Positions 26,041 to 41,000 of a stretch of DNA of 64,000 nt are shown here, piece after piece. Both the position numbers and the translations under genes were made by a program. The notes under the pieces are model-generated. The model had not been told where the DNA came from, ran no database searches, and was given only the letters and a program-made list of their open reading frames with translations. This DNA comes from Clostridiales bacterium (GTDB lineage Bacteria; Bacillota; Clostridia; Christensenellales; UBA1242): positions 315,026 to 379,025 of the forward strand of contig SVHV01000001.1 in the NCBI GenBank assembly GCA_015055605.1, read 5' to 3'. Position 1 is the first letter of the stretch, and each line of letters opens with the position of its first letter.

Positions 26041-26076
26041 AAAAAAAGACTATATCTAAATGATATAGCCTTTTTT
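26041..26076 (-). terminator. Terminator of the giant surface-protein gene
   Basis: On the minus strand, GGCTATATC / GATATAGTC (one G-U pair) has a 5-nt loop and a U run, immediately after the giant gene's stop codon. Confidence 0.88.
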
Positions 26077-26077
26077 C

Positions 26078-29000
26078 TTACATATTAGAAGATGAATTAT
26101 GTAACCAGTATTCATAAGGTTTATTTACTGTAATATCTATTACAATATCTCTTGAGATTGTATCTAGATTAAATGAACCTATATAATTGAATGCAACATT
26201 ACTATTGTTAATAGTAGCATAATTATCATAATAATCACTATCTGCATTTAATGTATAACTGAATGCCGACACCTCAGTTGTACATGCTGCATTAGTATAT
26301 AATTTTGATGTTCCTATCGTGGTTGTTGTATCAATATAATATGTCACTCCACCGATAATTACAGTATTATCAGCAGTAATATTATAGTAATATCCAGCAT
26401 AATCTCCAGAAGTAACTTTTACTCTTGAGATTGTAGGATTATATGTAATATTTGCATTAGTAATTGTTGTCTTGTCTGTTTCGTTAACATAGAACATAGG
26501 ATAGTACAAATATACACTCCATGTACCATAATCATCTACTGTAAAGTCATAGTCAACACCAGCATAAGTGTAAGTATATACTGAGTCAAGAACTCCATTA
26601 AATATGTTAGCAAATGTGTAGGTTTCATTATTCTTCATATCAATAGAGTATGCATAGTCTACAATACCTGCACTATTAGTATGAACTAGTACCACTGTTA
26701 CAAAGTCATCATCTTGTACACCATCTGTTCCCGCGTCAGCAGTAAGGGTTGAATTAAGTGTTAGATTGAATTCTCTATATTCGTAAGTTATTACAAGTCC
26801 ATAAGTCTCTGCGACTAATTCTTCGTGTATATGAATATCGTTATTTGTGTTATCTGTATACTTATCATAATATGTAATAGTTTCGTGTGTTCCATCCCCT
26901 CTAATAATCTCACCGAATAGAACTGAAGACACAAGTCCATTAGAAGTATTAGAAATCATTACATCTATATAGTCAGAAGCCATAATAGAATATGTAAATT
27001 CTATTACAGAAGTATCAGCATATTCAGACGCTACAATATCTGCATAATTACTAACCACTTCATTGCTTGCATTCTTATAGAAGATTGAATCAATACCTCT
27101 ATCTTCATGGTCTAAGCTACCCATGTATAGATTACCTAATTGAACAGTTGGAGCACCGTTTTTGTAAGGATTATATACTACTACATCAATCTCTACAGCA
27201 TTTCTGCCATAAATTGATCTTAGTACAGGATAATCCCAGTTAATGTGATAGATATAAGTCCAAATATTTGAGAAATCCCATGTAGACTTATTCTTAAATG
27301 CTTGTTGAGATACAAGTTCTTCAGTAGTAATACTCTCAATCATATCAGTTGCTGTGATTGTGAATCCACCAGTATTATTTCTAACTGCACCAGCCATATA
27401 ATTACCCATCTGTGGGTCTTTACGACTGTCTACTAGATAGTAGTTTTTAGAAATTTCTAATGAACTATCATAGATATTGTTAACAACATAAACCGAACCA
27501 GTTCCTGCCTTGAAAATTATCTCATTTGCAGAATAGTTATTCTTCATTATTGTATGCCAATTAATTTCATGAATAATAGATGCTACATTTGTAACATTAT
27601 ACGATACAATTTTACCTTTAGAATAATTATCTTTAATGGTAGTTTCTGATGCTGTATACACCAAACCAGAAACCGAACTATTCTCAATAGGTGCTCCTGC
27701 ACTACTATAGCCAGTAAGTATTCCGTTGAAATAATTTTCATTAACAGCATAATCTATTCCATCTATATTCAAAGGATTATAATTATAACCAACTAGACCA
27801 GCAATGTGTGTACCAACACCTAATCCAACAATATTTCCACCGTAATCATCACCGATTGCATAAGTGCTATGTAATTCTCCTTCTGCATTATATCCAGTAA
27901 CTGTAGATGCTGTGAGTTTAGACTCCCACAACCATCCTACTAATCCTGCAACGACTGGGTAATTATAATGATTAGAAGAATATCCTCTAACAGAACCGGA
28001 GATATAATTAACATTACTAATAATTGTAGAATTTTCAGCATCTGATACCACTACTGCTAAAATATTTCCAGTACCGGCAATGTTAACACTCTCAAAATCA
28101 AGACCCTTAATATTAGAATGAGTTGTATAACTAATAAATGCTGATTCGCCCATATTATACCATCTGTTTTCATTACCTATTGTCATACCAGAGATAGTAA
28201 TATTATCTGTTGCTACATCATGTTTAAGATCATCTGCAATTACTTCGTCAATACTATCTTTATCAATACCATAAATGCTAATACTATCATTAAATCTTTG
28301 AGAATTAATAGGAGTCCAGTATCTACCAGATAAATCAATATCGTTAATAATTACAAAGTTCTTTCCAATTAGTTCTGGATTTCTGTAAGAAGTTGCCCTA
28401 CTTAACCATGCTAATTGATAAACATTTTCAATACCATAAGCATCAATGCTTGAATTATAAGGAAGGTCACTGAGTGAAATATCTGCTACATTATTAGTGC
28501 CATCATTATATTCAATCCAAAGGCCTGTATCTTTGACTGTTTCTGTAGAAGAATAGTCATTAATACCTAAAGTAAAGTGACCTTGTACCTCAGTAAACTT
28601 AAGTACAGGATAAGTGTATGAGCCAGTACCCATTGACCAATCGGTCATGAAGTCAAATCCTACAAAACTATTTTCATCAGACATTTGAGCAGTTGTTAAT
28701 GGGACTGCAGATGATGCTATAGAACTTGTATTGTTACTAGATAAGTAATAAATATTTTCTATAATTGAACCTGCTTCTTTATGAGTAATTTCATAAGAAT
28801 TGGAACCACTCTCAGATAACAATTTTCCAACATTATATGCGTTTTTCAAGATACCATAAGTAACCCTACTGATACCAGAAGCATCCTTTCTTCCTGCAAT
28901 GATCTCACCACTATTGTAAGCATTAATAATAGTACCTGCATTATTGTATATAATACCAGCAGCATAATATACTTCATTATTAATTGTACCTGTATTTGCA

Positions 29001-32000
29001 AGATTATATCCTATACCATTACCGAATGATACAACACTAATACCTGCAGCAAATATATAGCCTCTCTTATTTGTATGATTAGCGAGTACGCTTACATTAC
29101 CATTATTAATTACATTATAAATTGTAGATGAAACAGTCTCGTTTACATCATTTTTTGCAACAATACCTGCAACATATATTTCTGAACAATCTATAGAAGA
29201 ATTGTCCATATAATATTTTATATCTGCATTATTAATAATATTACTAATTGTTCCACCATTACTATATGCTGCAACAGGTGCAAACAATCTAACATATTGA
29301 TCAGCACCAGCAACTAAATTATAGTTCGCATAATTAGTAAATGAAGAATTATCGTTAATTGTAATATTGTTAATTAGTCCATAATGTGCTGAAACTAAAC
29401 CTACATCTGCGTAAACACTCTTATCAGAAGAAATAGATGATGCCATTGCAGATTTAAATACTAAATTATCGAATACTAAATCTGAAATCGAACCATTTAA
29501 TCTATTAATTAAACCATACTGATATGTTTCTAATGTTGCATTGCTATAAATGCATGTTGCCATACCATAGTGATAGGTTGACTTATTCTCATCAGAAGTA
29601 TTTACTTCTCTGCTAGTCTCACCAACTAAGAGATAACTATCAAGAAGCATATTCTTAAATGTAAATCCATTACCGAAGATTTTTCCTTCAAATCTTGCAA
29701 TGCTAGGAGTATACCTACTCTGGAAGTCAATATCATTAGTTACAATGAAATATGAATCTGTATAGTAATTATTTGTACTTCTGGAAGTATTAACAATATA
29801 ACCCCAATCGCTTGCTTTGGAAATCTTATATGGATTTTCATAAGAACCATCACCTAAGATACTTGTACCTGTTGGAATTTCTGTACCCAACTTATCTACT
29901 GTTGTATCTGTGTCATTCCAATAATATCTAATATATTTAACATGTAATTCAATATTACCGTAAACATTTGTTAGAGTAATTGTATGACCATAGTTATTAT
30001 CTCCTGTTAGATTTCCATCAGCATCAGTGACAGCATATAGCTTAGAATTTCTAGTCATATTAGTAGCAATCTCTACTAATTCACCATCTTGATACTTATT
30101 GATAACAGGAAGATAATTTGTGGTAATTGTATCTTTGTTACCTGTTGTTATGGTGTAGTTTTCACCATTGTAATATACTCTATTATCCATTGTATCTTCT
30201 TTAGTTACATCTTTGAGTCTATATGTATAATAAGTAATATTTACTTCGTCATAGATATATTTCTCATCTGGATTTAGAGTAATTTGAATAGAACGACCAT
30301 GTCTAACTGTACTTACAATATCTATACCTGTTAGATATGTTCCCTCTTCGTTAGGAATAAACTCATCTGCAGTTACTGTACCATTGTATGCATTGATTCC
30401 ATTCTGTTGGTCGTAGTCGTCATCATCTGACTCATGTCCGTTATCAACTATTACATTGATATTATAGTTGCTAGGGATATAGTTAGCAATAATTGCACTT
30501 TGACCAGAATATGAATATTCTACACTATCTACCCTATAGGTATATAGCTCAAGAACATCAGGACCAACACCTATTGTATACTCTGTAACATCTGGGTTAA
30601 TACCTAAGTCAAGATATTTGCCTTGAGTTTCGTTCCATTGAGTGAATGCTGTAAACTTATAAACACCTCTATTATATGTACTGAAGTTTATAGGAGCAAA
30701 GCTATCTACATAGATTTTTGCAATAAACCTCTCGTCTACATAATCTACTGTGTCTATTACAGAACCTTCTGCACCATAATCATACATTGTACCAACTAAC
30801 TTATAAGAACCCTTATCTGTTTGTCCTGTTGCTAGTAAAGATGTTGTAGGATTAATAGAAGTATAATTCTTTAGGTTATAATTCTTTGCACTTACTTTAG
30901 AGTCTTCACTAATAGCTAGAACTTCTTGATTAAATTCATAAGCTGTTGGAGATGAATAATTCTGTCCAGCACTTGCTACAGGAATTTCTTCGTAGCCACT
31001 TAAGTATCCGATAGGATATTCAATACCAATATCAATAGAAATGTCTAATTGCAATTCTACCAACCACTGTTTAACTAGAGTTACTATATATTCACCACTA
31101 GTTTGTGGAGTGGCAATGAATGAAATGCTAATCTTATCATTATCTATAATGTAATCCTGTGGTGTGTATGGTGAGTTATCTTTGTTTAGAGTATAATAAT
31201 TGCCGATATTATATATTCCATTCAAGTCATACTCATCAGAAACAGAATTTGTAATGGTCTTGTCGCCATCTAGATAATTGTAACCATCGCCATCAGAAGT
31301 AATATCATCATCTTTTAATGACCATGAATCAATTCTGATATTTGTTGTAGCACCTGTGCCTAACAATGCAGAGTTTAGAGTAACTGTGATTGTTACAGTA
31401 TCACCATAGTAGATACCTGCTAAGGTTGTTTTCTTATCTACAGATAAGTCATTATTGCTAGAAGTTAGTGGGTTTGCACCTCTAGAAGCAATTACAATGT
31501 TGCTAATTAAGTTTTCATTCTCAACTGATGTAATTTGTTCTTTACTAGCAGATACCTCATAAGTATCTATATCATTAGAAATAGTGATGTAATAATCAAA
31601 TCTATTTCTACTATACATATTATAATTGCCATCATTACCAAGAACTGTTGCATTAGGTGTCATAACGAAGTTCACACCTGACTTGATACCTAATTCGTTG
31701 CTATCTGAGTTTTCACTATGAATGTCATCTAACATAGTATAGTCACTGCTACTACCTGAAACGCCAGTAACTAGTGAGTTTAGTTCAATTCTAGTAATAT
31801 GAGAGTATATTGCAGCAGTTACATTTATAGTAACACTTGCACCTCTATATACATAGATTGTACCGTCATCATTAATTACAACATTTTCAATTTCTATACC
31901 ATTGTCTTCTGAAACTGAATTATCATTGTTAATCTCGATAACATATAGATATTCATCTGTCTTGATGTATACAAACTTCCTATTCTCCTCTCTTGCATAA

Positions 32001-35000
32001 GAGAAATATTCATCAGCAAGTAATGTTGACATCATGTATGTATAATTTTCTCCTTGTGGGAGTTCTACAATATAATCATTGAAATACTTAAATACTGGTA
32101 AACCATTGTTCTCTTCAGCATATATAGACCATATATTACTATAATCCCAGTTATTTGCATTAAATGAACTACTTGTATTAGTTAAATCACTAGAAGTTCT
32201 TTCATTTACTTGAACATAGTATTCACATGGTGTACCTATGATTGCTGAGTATGAGATATTGATGAGACCATCAACATTGGTTGTATTTAGTACTGTTGCA
32301 CCACTAATATAGTTAGAATAGTAGCCATGTACTATTGTTCCATCAGTAGGAGCAATAGCTAATGCTGCCAACTCAACATTGTATATATAGTTGGTTAATA
32401 GAATTTTACCTGCAAAGTAATTATTAGTAAATGATAAATGTAGGTTAGTTGTACTTTGGATTAATCCACTCAACCTATATACCCTATCATCTCTATCTGC
32501 CATCTTAAGTATGCCAGTAGAATATAAGTTATTATGAGTAACTATATCATAAGTGAATTCAGTAACCTGACTAGTATGAGCATTATCTGTATAGATTTTG
32601 CCTTCATAGATAGTACCTGCAGTCTGATAGTAATATGTAATACCACCGATTATAACAGTATCGTCTGTTGTAATTGTAAAGTATCTACCAGCAAATTCGC
32701 CAGATAGAACTTTTACATGAGGTAGTGCTTGAGTTTCTGCAATAATAGAAGAAACATAATTGAAACCAGAAACTATAGCATTATTACCTATTGAGATGTT
32801 TACAGAGTCGCTAGTTGCTACACCTATAACGCCACCTGTATACTCTCTACCGATAACTACACCATCATTAATGATTGTATCTGCTACTCCATTATTTTTA
32901 CCTATTACATTACCAGTGTACTTAGCAGTACTAATGATATCTCCATTGTATGATACTTTTCTGATAGTTCCGTTGTTTATACCAACCAAACCAGCAGTAT
33001 AAGAATCACCTCTAGTAGAGAATGTTCCAACTACTAATGCATCTTTTATAAACAGTTTCTCAATAACACCACTATTTGTATTGATTAATGATACATTGTC
33101 TACAGCATCAGATTTAATATAGTAATTAGAAATTGTATGCTCATCACCATCAAGATTTGCCTTAAAGTCTATGATACTATCTACCATAATGCCTGATAGG
33201 TCAATATCTGCTTTAAGTACAAAGTATTTACTTGCATAATTATATGTATTATATTCTGTAGCGTTAATCTGTTCTATGAAGAATAAGAAATCACCAACAG
33301 TTTTAATCTGGTATGGATTATACTTAGTACCTGCACCAGATAGAGATACAACTGTGATTGTAGTATCAGATATAACTGGATTAAATGCCAAGTGTCCTAG
33401 TACAGATTGATTATTTTCGTTAAATTTCCAAATCCTTACAAAGTCTAAACCAGCAAGTGCTAACTTAATATTATCTTTAGTTAAGCTAGTAGCTTGTTTA
33501 AATGTGGCATCAGGTACAGAAATACTTGATGTGTAGATTATGTAATTATTGTTATAATTAGCCTCAATATCATCTGCATCTACTGCATTAGTGAAATAGA
33601 TATGCTCAGTTGACACTGTACCATATAACTCAAATACGCTATAGAATACTGCCAAAGCCTCACCGATTGCAAATGAAATTTCCTCATACTCAAGATCAGT
33701 TTCCTCATAGTGAGTTCTGGTTGCATAAGCATAAGTATTGTAAATATTTGCAAAGTGTGCTTCGTAAATATCTGTTGATGTATCTGGATAGTAACTAGTG
33801 TTACCTAAGATTGCACCAACATTATTATGTGAAGAGATAAATTCTGCTCCCACATAACATTCGTTAACTGTAGTATTGTATAATGCTAAACCAACTAAAC
33901 CACCTAGTCCAACATTTTTGTCAGAATCTACAGATGTAGTTTGATATAGTCTAGCTGACTCTATTGAAATAGAATCAAATGTTGTATGTTTAGATTCACC
34001 TACAACTAGTCCAACTGTTGTCGCAATACCAGAAACAATTGTTGGGTTTACAAATTTGATATTTGTAAATTGTGCATAGTCAGATTTTGCTATAAATCCA
34101 TTAGCTGTATACTTACCTGCATCTAAATCTGCATTTGTTACATTTGCATAAGTAAGTTCAATATATAGGTCTTCGATTTGACCAACTGAATCACCCTCGC
34201 CAATAGTAAACATAACACCGGTAAACTCAGGTATAGGCATCCAGAATTTGTCTGACATATCTAGTTTACCTAAGATTTGATAATAAGCATCACTAAATCT
34301 ATATTCTTCATCACTATAGATATATGTTGCTGTAGGATAATTGCATAGTACATAGTCTAACCATGCTAATTTGAATGTTGAGTCGATTACAAATGCAGTT
34401 TCTCTACTCAAACCATTTGCTCCAGCAGAAGCCTCACCACCAATGTCAACAAATTGAATAGATGATAAATATGAATCTAATGAGCCAGTCATATTAGTTG
34501 CAACTGTATTAGTAAATGAATTTGATGTCACTCCACTAATTGATTGACTGTAATACTCTGGTATATATGTTGTTTCACCCATCTGGTCAAAATATGAGAA
34601 GTAATCTTTCTTGTATGTTAACTCAATTAATGCATTAGCATCAACCTGAGACAACTTGCCATATTTATATGTATAAACATAATCATGACTTGTAGATGTG
34701 GTATTAAGTGTATATGTTAGAACACCTAATCCTTGCATTCTATAAGTAAATGCTGTTACCAAAGTAGTACAAGACTCATTAGTATAGAGTTTTGAAGAAC
34801 CTTCAGCTGATTGAGGATTAATATAATATGTTGTACCACCTATCACAACTGAATTTCCAGTAATATCAAAGTATTGACCATTATAGTCGCCACTAGTTAC
34901 AGTTACTCTAGAAGATGCTGTATAACTAGTATACTTAACACCATCTGTATCATATCCTGTATTGTCTGCATTTGGAACTAGAAGAGAACTAACTTTGATT

Positions 35001-38000
35001 GCATCAGTCTCATCTGTGAGACGGTACTTATCAATAGCAGTCATCTCAATTACTGGATAATACCCATCAGGCATCTTTAGAATTGCCATAATACCCATAT
35101 CAACACTATATGCAATCTCACCGTATAGATGTATACCAAATGCGAATAAATCTATAGGTTGGCCTGTGTAATCGGTATTTAGGTCAATCTCTGCACCAGA
35201 TGATACAGAATATTTCATAATTCCATTATCATTGATAATTGAATATAGTATTACAGAAGAGCTACCATCTGCCTTATTAGATAGTTTAACATCAACTCTT
35301 TCGTTGACATCAGGATTCTTTAAATGAAGTGTAATATCATATAATTTGTCGTTCATGTGGAATGAATATATACCGAAAGTATTTTCAGCAAGAACGAAAC
35401 TGATATTAATATCATAACCAAGACCTGTCTCTGATAGAACTGAGTTATTAATCAAATATGTTAATGTGTAAGCGCCAGTGATATCTGTTAATGTATTATC
35501 TGCCCTATTCCAATCATATACTTTCTCGATGAAACTAGAATCTTCTTCAAGTTTATATATATGAGTCTTTTCAACTGGATTAGCAGGGTCTGTAATGTCA
35601 AGGAATGTTCTAGTAAACCAGTCAATTCTTGAACCAGACCTAGCATTTAGAATATCAATTCTAACTCTCTCTTTCTCACTAATTAAATTACCAGGAGCGA
35701 AGTTTCCACCACCCTTGCTTTGTGGAGTATATACATAAGTGCTGTATTGTACAGGAGAAAGTTCGTTTGTACCAAACCAGATGGTAGAACCACTATCCTC
35801 TATACATAATTCATCACATATATGTCCAGGCATATCAGGACAATTTAGATTTACTCCTTCATCAAAGCAATCAGTTTCACTATGAGTATGATAGTGTAAG
35901 TCACCATCAAGACCACTCATATATACATACTCAACCCATGGATGATAACTACCAGCAGTTACAGCTGCAACTGATACTGTGATAGAACCACTATTTACAT
36001 AAGTATAAGCAGTATTTCCTGTTGGAAGACTTCTAGTAACAGAATTAGCAGTTAGACTAACATAATATGTTCCACTCTTATTAGGAATAGACGAACCATA
36101 ATAATAATCGGTAGGATCAACTACAGTATCTTCACCATTATTCATAATGCCGATTAAATATGGGAAGTTACTTGTATTAGAATAATCAAGTTTAGCATTA
36201 TTATTTGGAACAGATGCACTAAATGTTTGGCTTGAACCATAAGGTAAGAATACCCAACCTTTTAGTCTAACACCGATATAGTAGTTGTCACTTAACTGAT
36301 ACTCATTTGGAGTAAATGTATAAGTTACTGTACTATTTGTAAATTGTGCATCAACACCTGCTTTTGGAGTACCATCATCATCAAGTATTGAGTTCTGATA
36401 GTAGAACTTAGCATAATCTGAATTGATTGTCCAAGCATTCTCTGTCGGATTATTATTATAGTATGTTGTATTGCTATAGACTCTGTTATTATATGAGTCT
36501 CTCTGTGTATAATCAACAGTAATAGTTCCGTATTTATTATTAGCAGCACTATTTGAACCATTGATTACACTATTTAGATAATAAATATCTTTACTAAATA
36601 TAACTTTAATTTCGTTGTCATTAGTTTGAGCTACCTGAACACTAAATCCAGTTAATCCATTTACTAATTGAGTATTAACACTGAAATCGTTATATGTAGT
36701 CTTGTAACTATTGCCCATTGAAGCATTAGTTTCATATTGATTACCAGAAGCAGCAACTATACCATTTACAAGAATTGCTACAATATGATAACCAGTGTTA
36801 GCAGCAAAGCTCAATGTATAATATGGAGCACCTGTTGCTAAATCATGTGTAACTTTTACATAGTAGTCAATTGAATAATAATTTGGCTCAGTATCAGGAG
36901 TTTTCTCATACTTAATTCCTGTAGAAATCTGATGGAATTCAGAATTATTTGTGAATACACCACCATTATCTGCAGTTTCTCCAGCTACATGTCTAACACC
37001 TTCTGTTTCAATAGTAACCTTAATATCATTTGATTTAATGTTACCGATAAGAACAGGATAAGTATAACCATCTGTTGTAACTGTATCGAAATACCAAATA
37101 TTACTATCTTTAAATCCATTTAGTCCAGCAGTAGATAATTGCAAGTCAGATGCATTTGTAACACCTGAAGGACTGCCTGAATATGTTCCACTTAGCATAT
37201 ATGCATAATTTGTTATGAATGTGCTATTTGTGAATCCATTATTTGATAGTTTATAGAATGTTGCAGATGAATAGAAATTATTAATACTTAAAGCTGAAGC
37301 ATCATTCTGACCAGCAAGAGCATAAGCTGTTGATGGATTTGAAGAGCTCTTTTCGTACTCATTAATTTCTGCAAGGAATTTAGAACCTGCTTTGTTACCA
37401 AAGTATGCATCAGTAACTTCTGTAATTGTGCTACCAGCTCTACCTATTAATCCACCATATAGTTGATTAGCATGTACTCTCTGTGTATGACCATAAGACT
37501 TAATTACTGCTGATGAATGTGCTTTGTAAATATTAGAGTGAGCATATCCAACTACGCCACCAACAAACAATACATCAGCTGTAGACTTAGTAGCAAAGTA
37601 TGAATTATTGATTTTACCAGTAAACTCTACTTCGTAGATTGGTATATCTGCATCAATTTTACCAACTAAACCACCAACATAAGAATCTTTATAGTTCACA
37701 ATAGTAGAGATATCAATCAATGAATCGTTAACATATACTTGATACATATCTGCCATGTCACCAGCCATATTTCTAGCAACAAATCCGAAGTATTGAATAT
37801 CTGTTGTATCTTCATCACCATTAACAAACATGTATGAATTAGTAATATATAGATTTCTAATTACACCATAGTTGTTATTAATTAATGATGCCGAGTTGTA
37901 GTTACCATACCAGAAGTCTTTTAAATATAGACCAGATAATTTAAATCCACCACCGTTTAAAGTATAACCTCTAGGTAAATCGTAACTTATCCAAATATCA

Positions 38001-41000
38001 TTACCGAAATCAATATCGGATACAATTCTAAATTCTACATATTCAAGTGTTTTGTTTGCATCTTGATTAGCTGAATATAGATATGTTGCAAGTTCTGTTG
38101 CAGTAGAGATTGTATATACTTTATTACTAATGATACCATTTGTATTCGAACCACTTTCAAGAGTAACAACAGCACCAACTGATTGTCTAGCCATTGTCAT
38201 AATTCTAGGAACTCTATCAATAGTTGCGATTGAATACCATCTATTATTATCTTCAAATGATGCACTACTATAGGAAGCCGTTGTAGTAATCATTTGTTTA
38301 ACATAGATATTATTTAGACTTAAGTTAGAAACGATATCAGCAATTGCATAATTATCACCACTAGCAGAACAAATACCGGTTACATTTACATAAATATCAT
38401 GTAATGTAGCAGTTAGTACATTTGTACCAACAGTGCCTATAACACCACTAGATAGGATATTAATATTTAGATTGTCTTTTGCAAAGCTATTACTAATATA
38501 CATTGAAACAGCCTCATTTGACTCTGTCTTAATGCCAGGATTTTTGTCTCCATATAAATTTGCACCAACAAATTGACCAAATACTAATTCACTACCAACT
38601 AATGAATAATTCACATTTGCTTCATAAATACCAGAATTATTAATTGATATACCAGATGCATTAGAAGAATCTGTTGTGTCATAGTTGTATGTAGTCGCAA
38701 TATACTTAGATTCAATAGAATAAGCCTCTGCACCACCTACAAATAAACCAGTTCTAACTAGACTACTTGCATTTTGCATAGCATTTAGATCACCAGAAGC
38801 AACGCCTGTAGTTGGATTATCATCTATATCTTCTGTCATATCAAATCCACTAGCAAAACTATCTCTCTCATAACCCATGCTAAAGTTAATACTTTCACCT
38901 AATAGGATATAACATTTGTCTAAAGATGAATCTACAAAATATCCACCAATTACACCATTTGCTTTACCAATACCATTATAATAATAACCATTGAATCCAA
39001 AGATGTTTAAGTTATTAATACTAGCATGAATTGCATAAGGAATAAGTGCCATACCCTGAAGTTCATGTAAGTTTCTGTATGTTACATAAGTAGTAGTACC
39101 ATCGCTAGTATAACCATTTGCTTTACCAATAACATTGACAAATGAACCAGTTTGAACAACACCATCTGCAGGAGCATTAGTATATGCAGTTGAATATATC
39201 ATATCTCTAGAAGCTGTTATTTCTATTCCAGAAATTATATGACCATTACCTTCAAATGTTCCAACGAATGCATCAATGTAAGGAATCCATAATTTACCAC
39301 CTAGTGATATATCATTCTTTAAGTTAATTACTGCATTTCTATCAGATACAATATTAGAATTTGACAATACAAATGCTAATTGTTCTGGAGTAGAAATATC
39401 ATAAATATTCTTACCACCCACTATTCTAGCAGAAACTTCTGAAGCAGAATGACTCCATGTATCATTTGTTACAAATGCAAGAGTTACATTAGTTGTAACC
39501 TGCAAGTAGTCAAAGTCAACACTTACAGTCTTTATAGAATAAATAAAGTAATTATCTTGTAACAATCTATCGTCAGTAAATTTGAATCCGTCACCTGCCT
39601 CTGGATAGAATGCAGAAACAGATGCAAGGCTGGCATAAGGACCAGGGAATGCTCTGATAACAATATACTTATAGCCCTGGTAAGTTAAGCTATCTGTATC
39701 TCTATCAATCTCAGTTGTTAGTTCATTATACAATTGATTCTCAAATATGGTATTAATACTACCTATAACATTATTAATTTGAGATTCTTTTGAATATCCA
39801 AACTGGAAGTATCCGTTACCTTTAATATTAATAATATCTTTTGACTGAGCATCAAGTTTGTATTTTGCAACTAAGAAGTTTGTTCCCATGCCTGGCATGT
39901 AATTCAATGTGTAACCATTAGTAATAATAGTTGCACCACCATCAGTTGTAAATGTTCTATTTGATACGGCTATATAATAAAGTTTCAATGTTGTTGACTC
40001 TATTATATAAGAAAGGTTTGTTGCCTTAATTGTTTTAGCTGCATCAGTATATAATTCACCTTCTTTTACATAGTAAACAGTTTCTCTAATAGTTACTTGA
40101 TTACTTGAAATTGTATAGGTTTCATATATTAGATTTGAGCCGTCAGTAAATCCAACAAAATTATACTGACTATTATTTGATGTTCCTAAACTAATATTTT
40201 CAGCAAATAATGTAATCTCTACATCTGCTTGGAAGTTTGAATTAATTGAATTTGCTATAGATGTAGCATTATCCAAATAAACATGATTTCCAATATATTC
40301 GTTAGAAACTATATTTCCTCTAGGAGTTGTTTTGCTTAGAGGTTTACTACTTTCATTAGCAGGAATAGTTGTATCGATAGTAATCTGTGACATTGATACA
40401 ATAGGTTGAACTTGTGGACTCATGTATCCAGGTTGAATATCAAGAGTAACAGTTGCCTTCTTCATGAAGTAGTATGCGATATAGAACATATCTTTGTCTG
40501 GATATAAATTTGTAGGAATATTAAATGAAATATCTACACCATTATATTCAAACATTGCTCTTGTAACTGTAGGTACGCCTGCAGTATACATGATTGTCTC
40601 TGTATATAAACCGTACAAGTTAGAATTAGAAATATCTAATTTTCCTTGATATGTTTGATTTACAAGAGCGTGAACGTTCTCAAAATATTCGGTTTCAAGC
40701 ACTTGAATAGGTGTTTGAATATCGATTTTCATAAATCCAGCTGTACTAGATTCTTCAATTACAAATGTTTCTATTTTGATAGTATACTCTCTAGCAAATG
40801 TACCAGAAACAGCATGATTACTATTAACGATAAGGTCTTCGGCTGCAACAGTAGTAGAATTTACTTCAAGAGTTTTATTTACATACAACTCTCTGTAAGA
40901 TTCATAACTACCAGGAGCTACTGCATCATATTCATGGTCGTTGCCATCAACTTCAACAGTATGCTTAATTACCTTCATATCATTTCCATAATACAAATAT

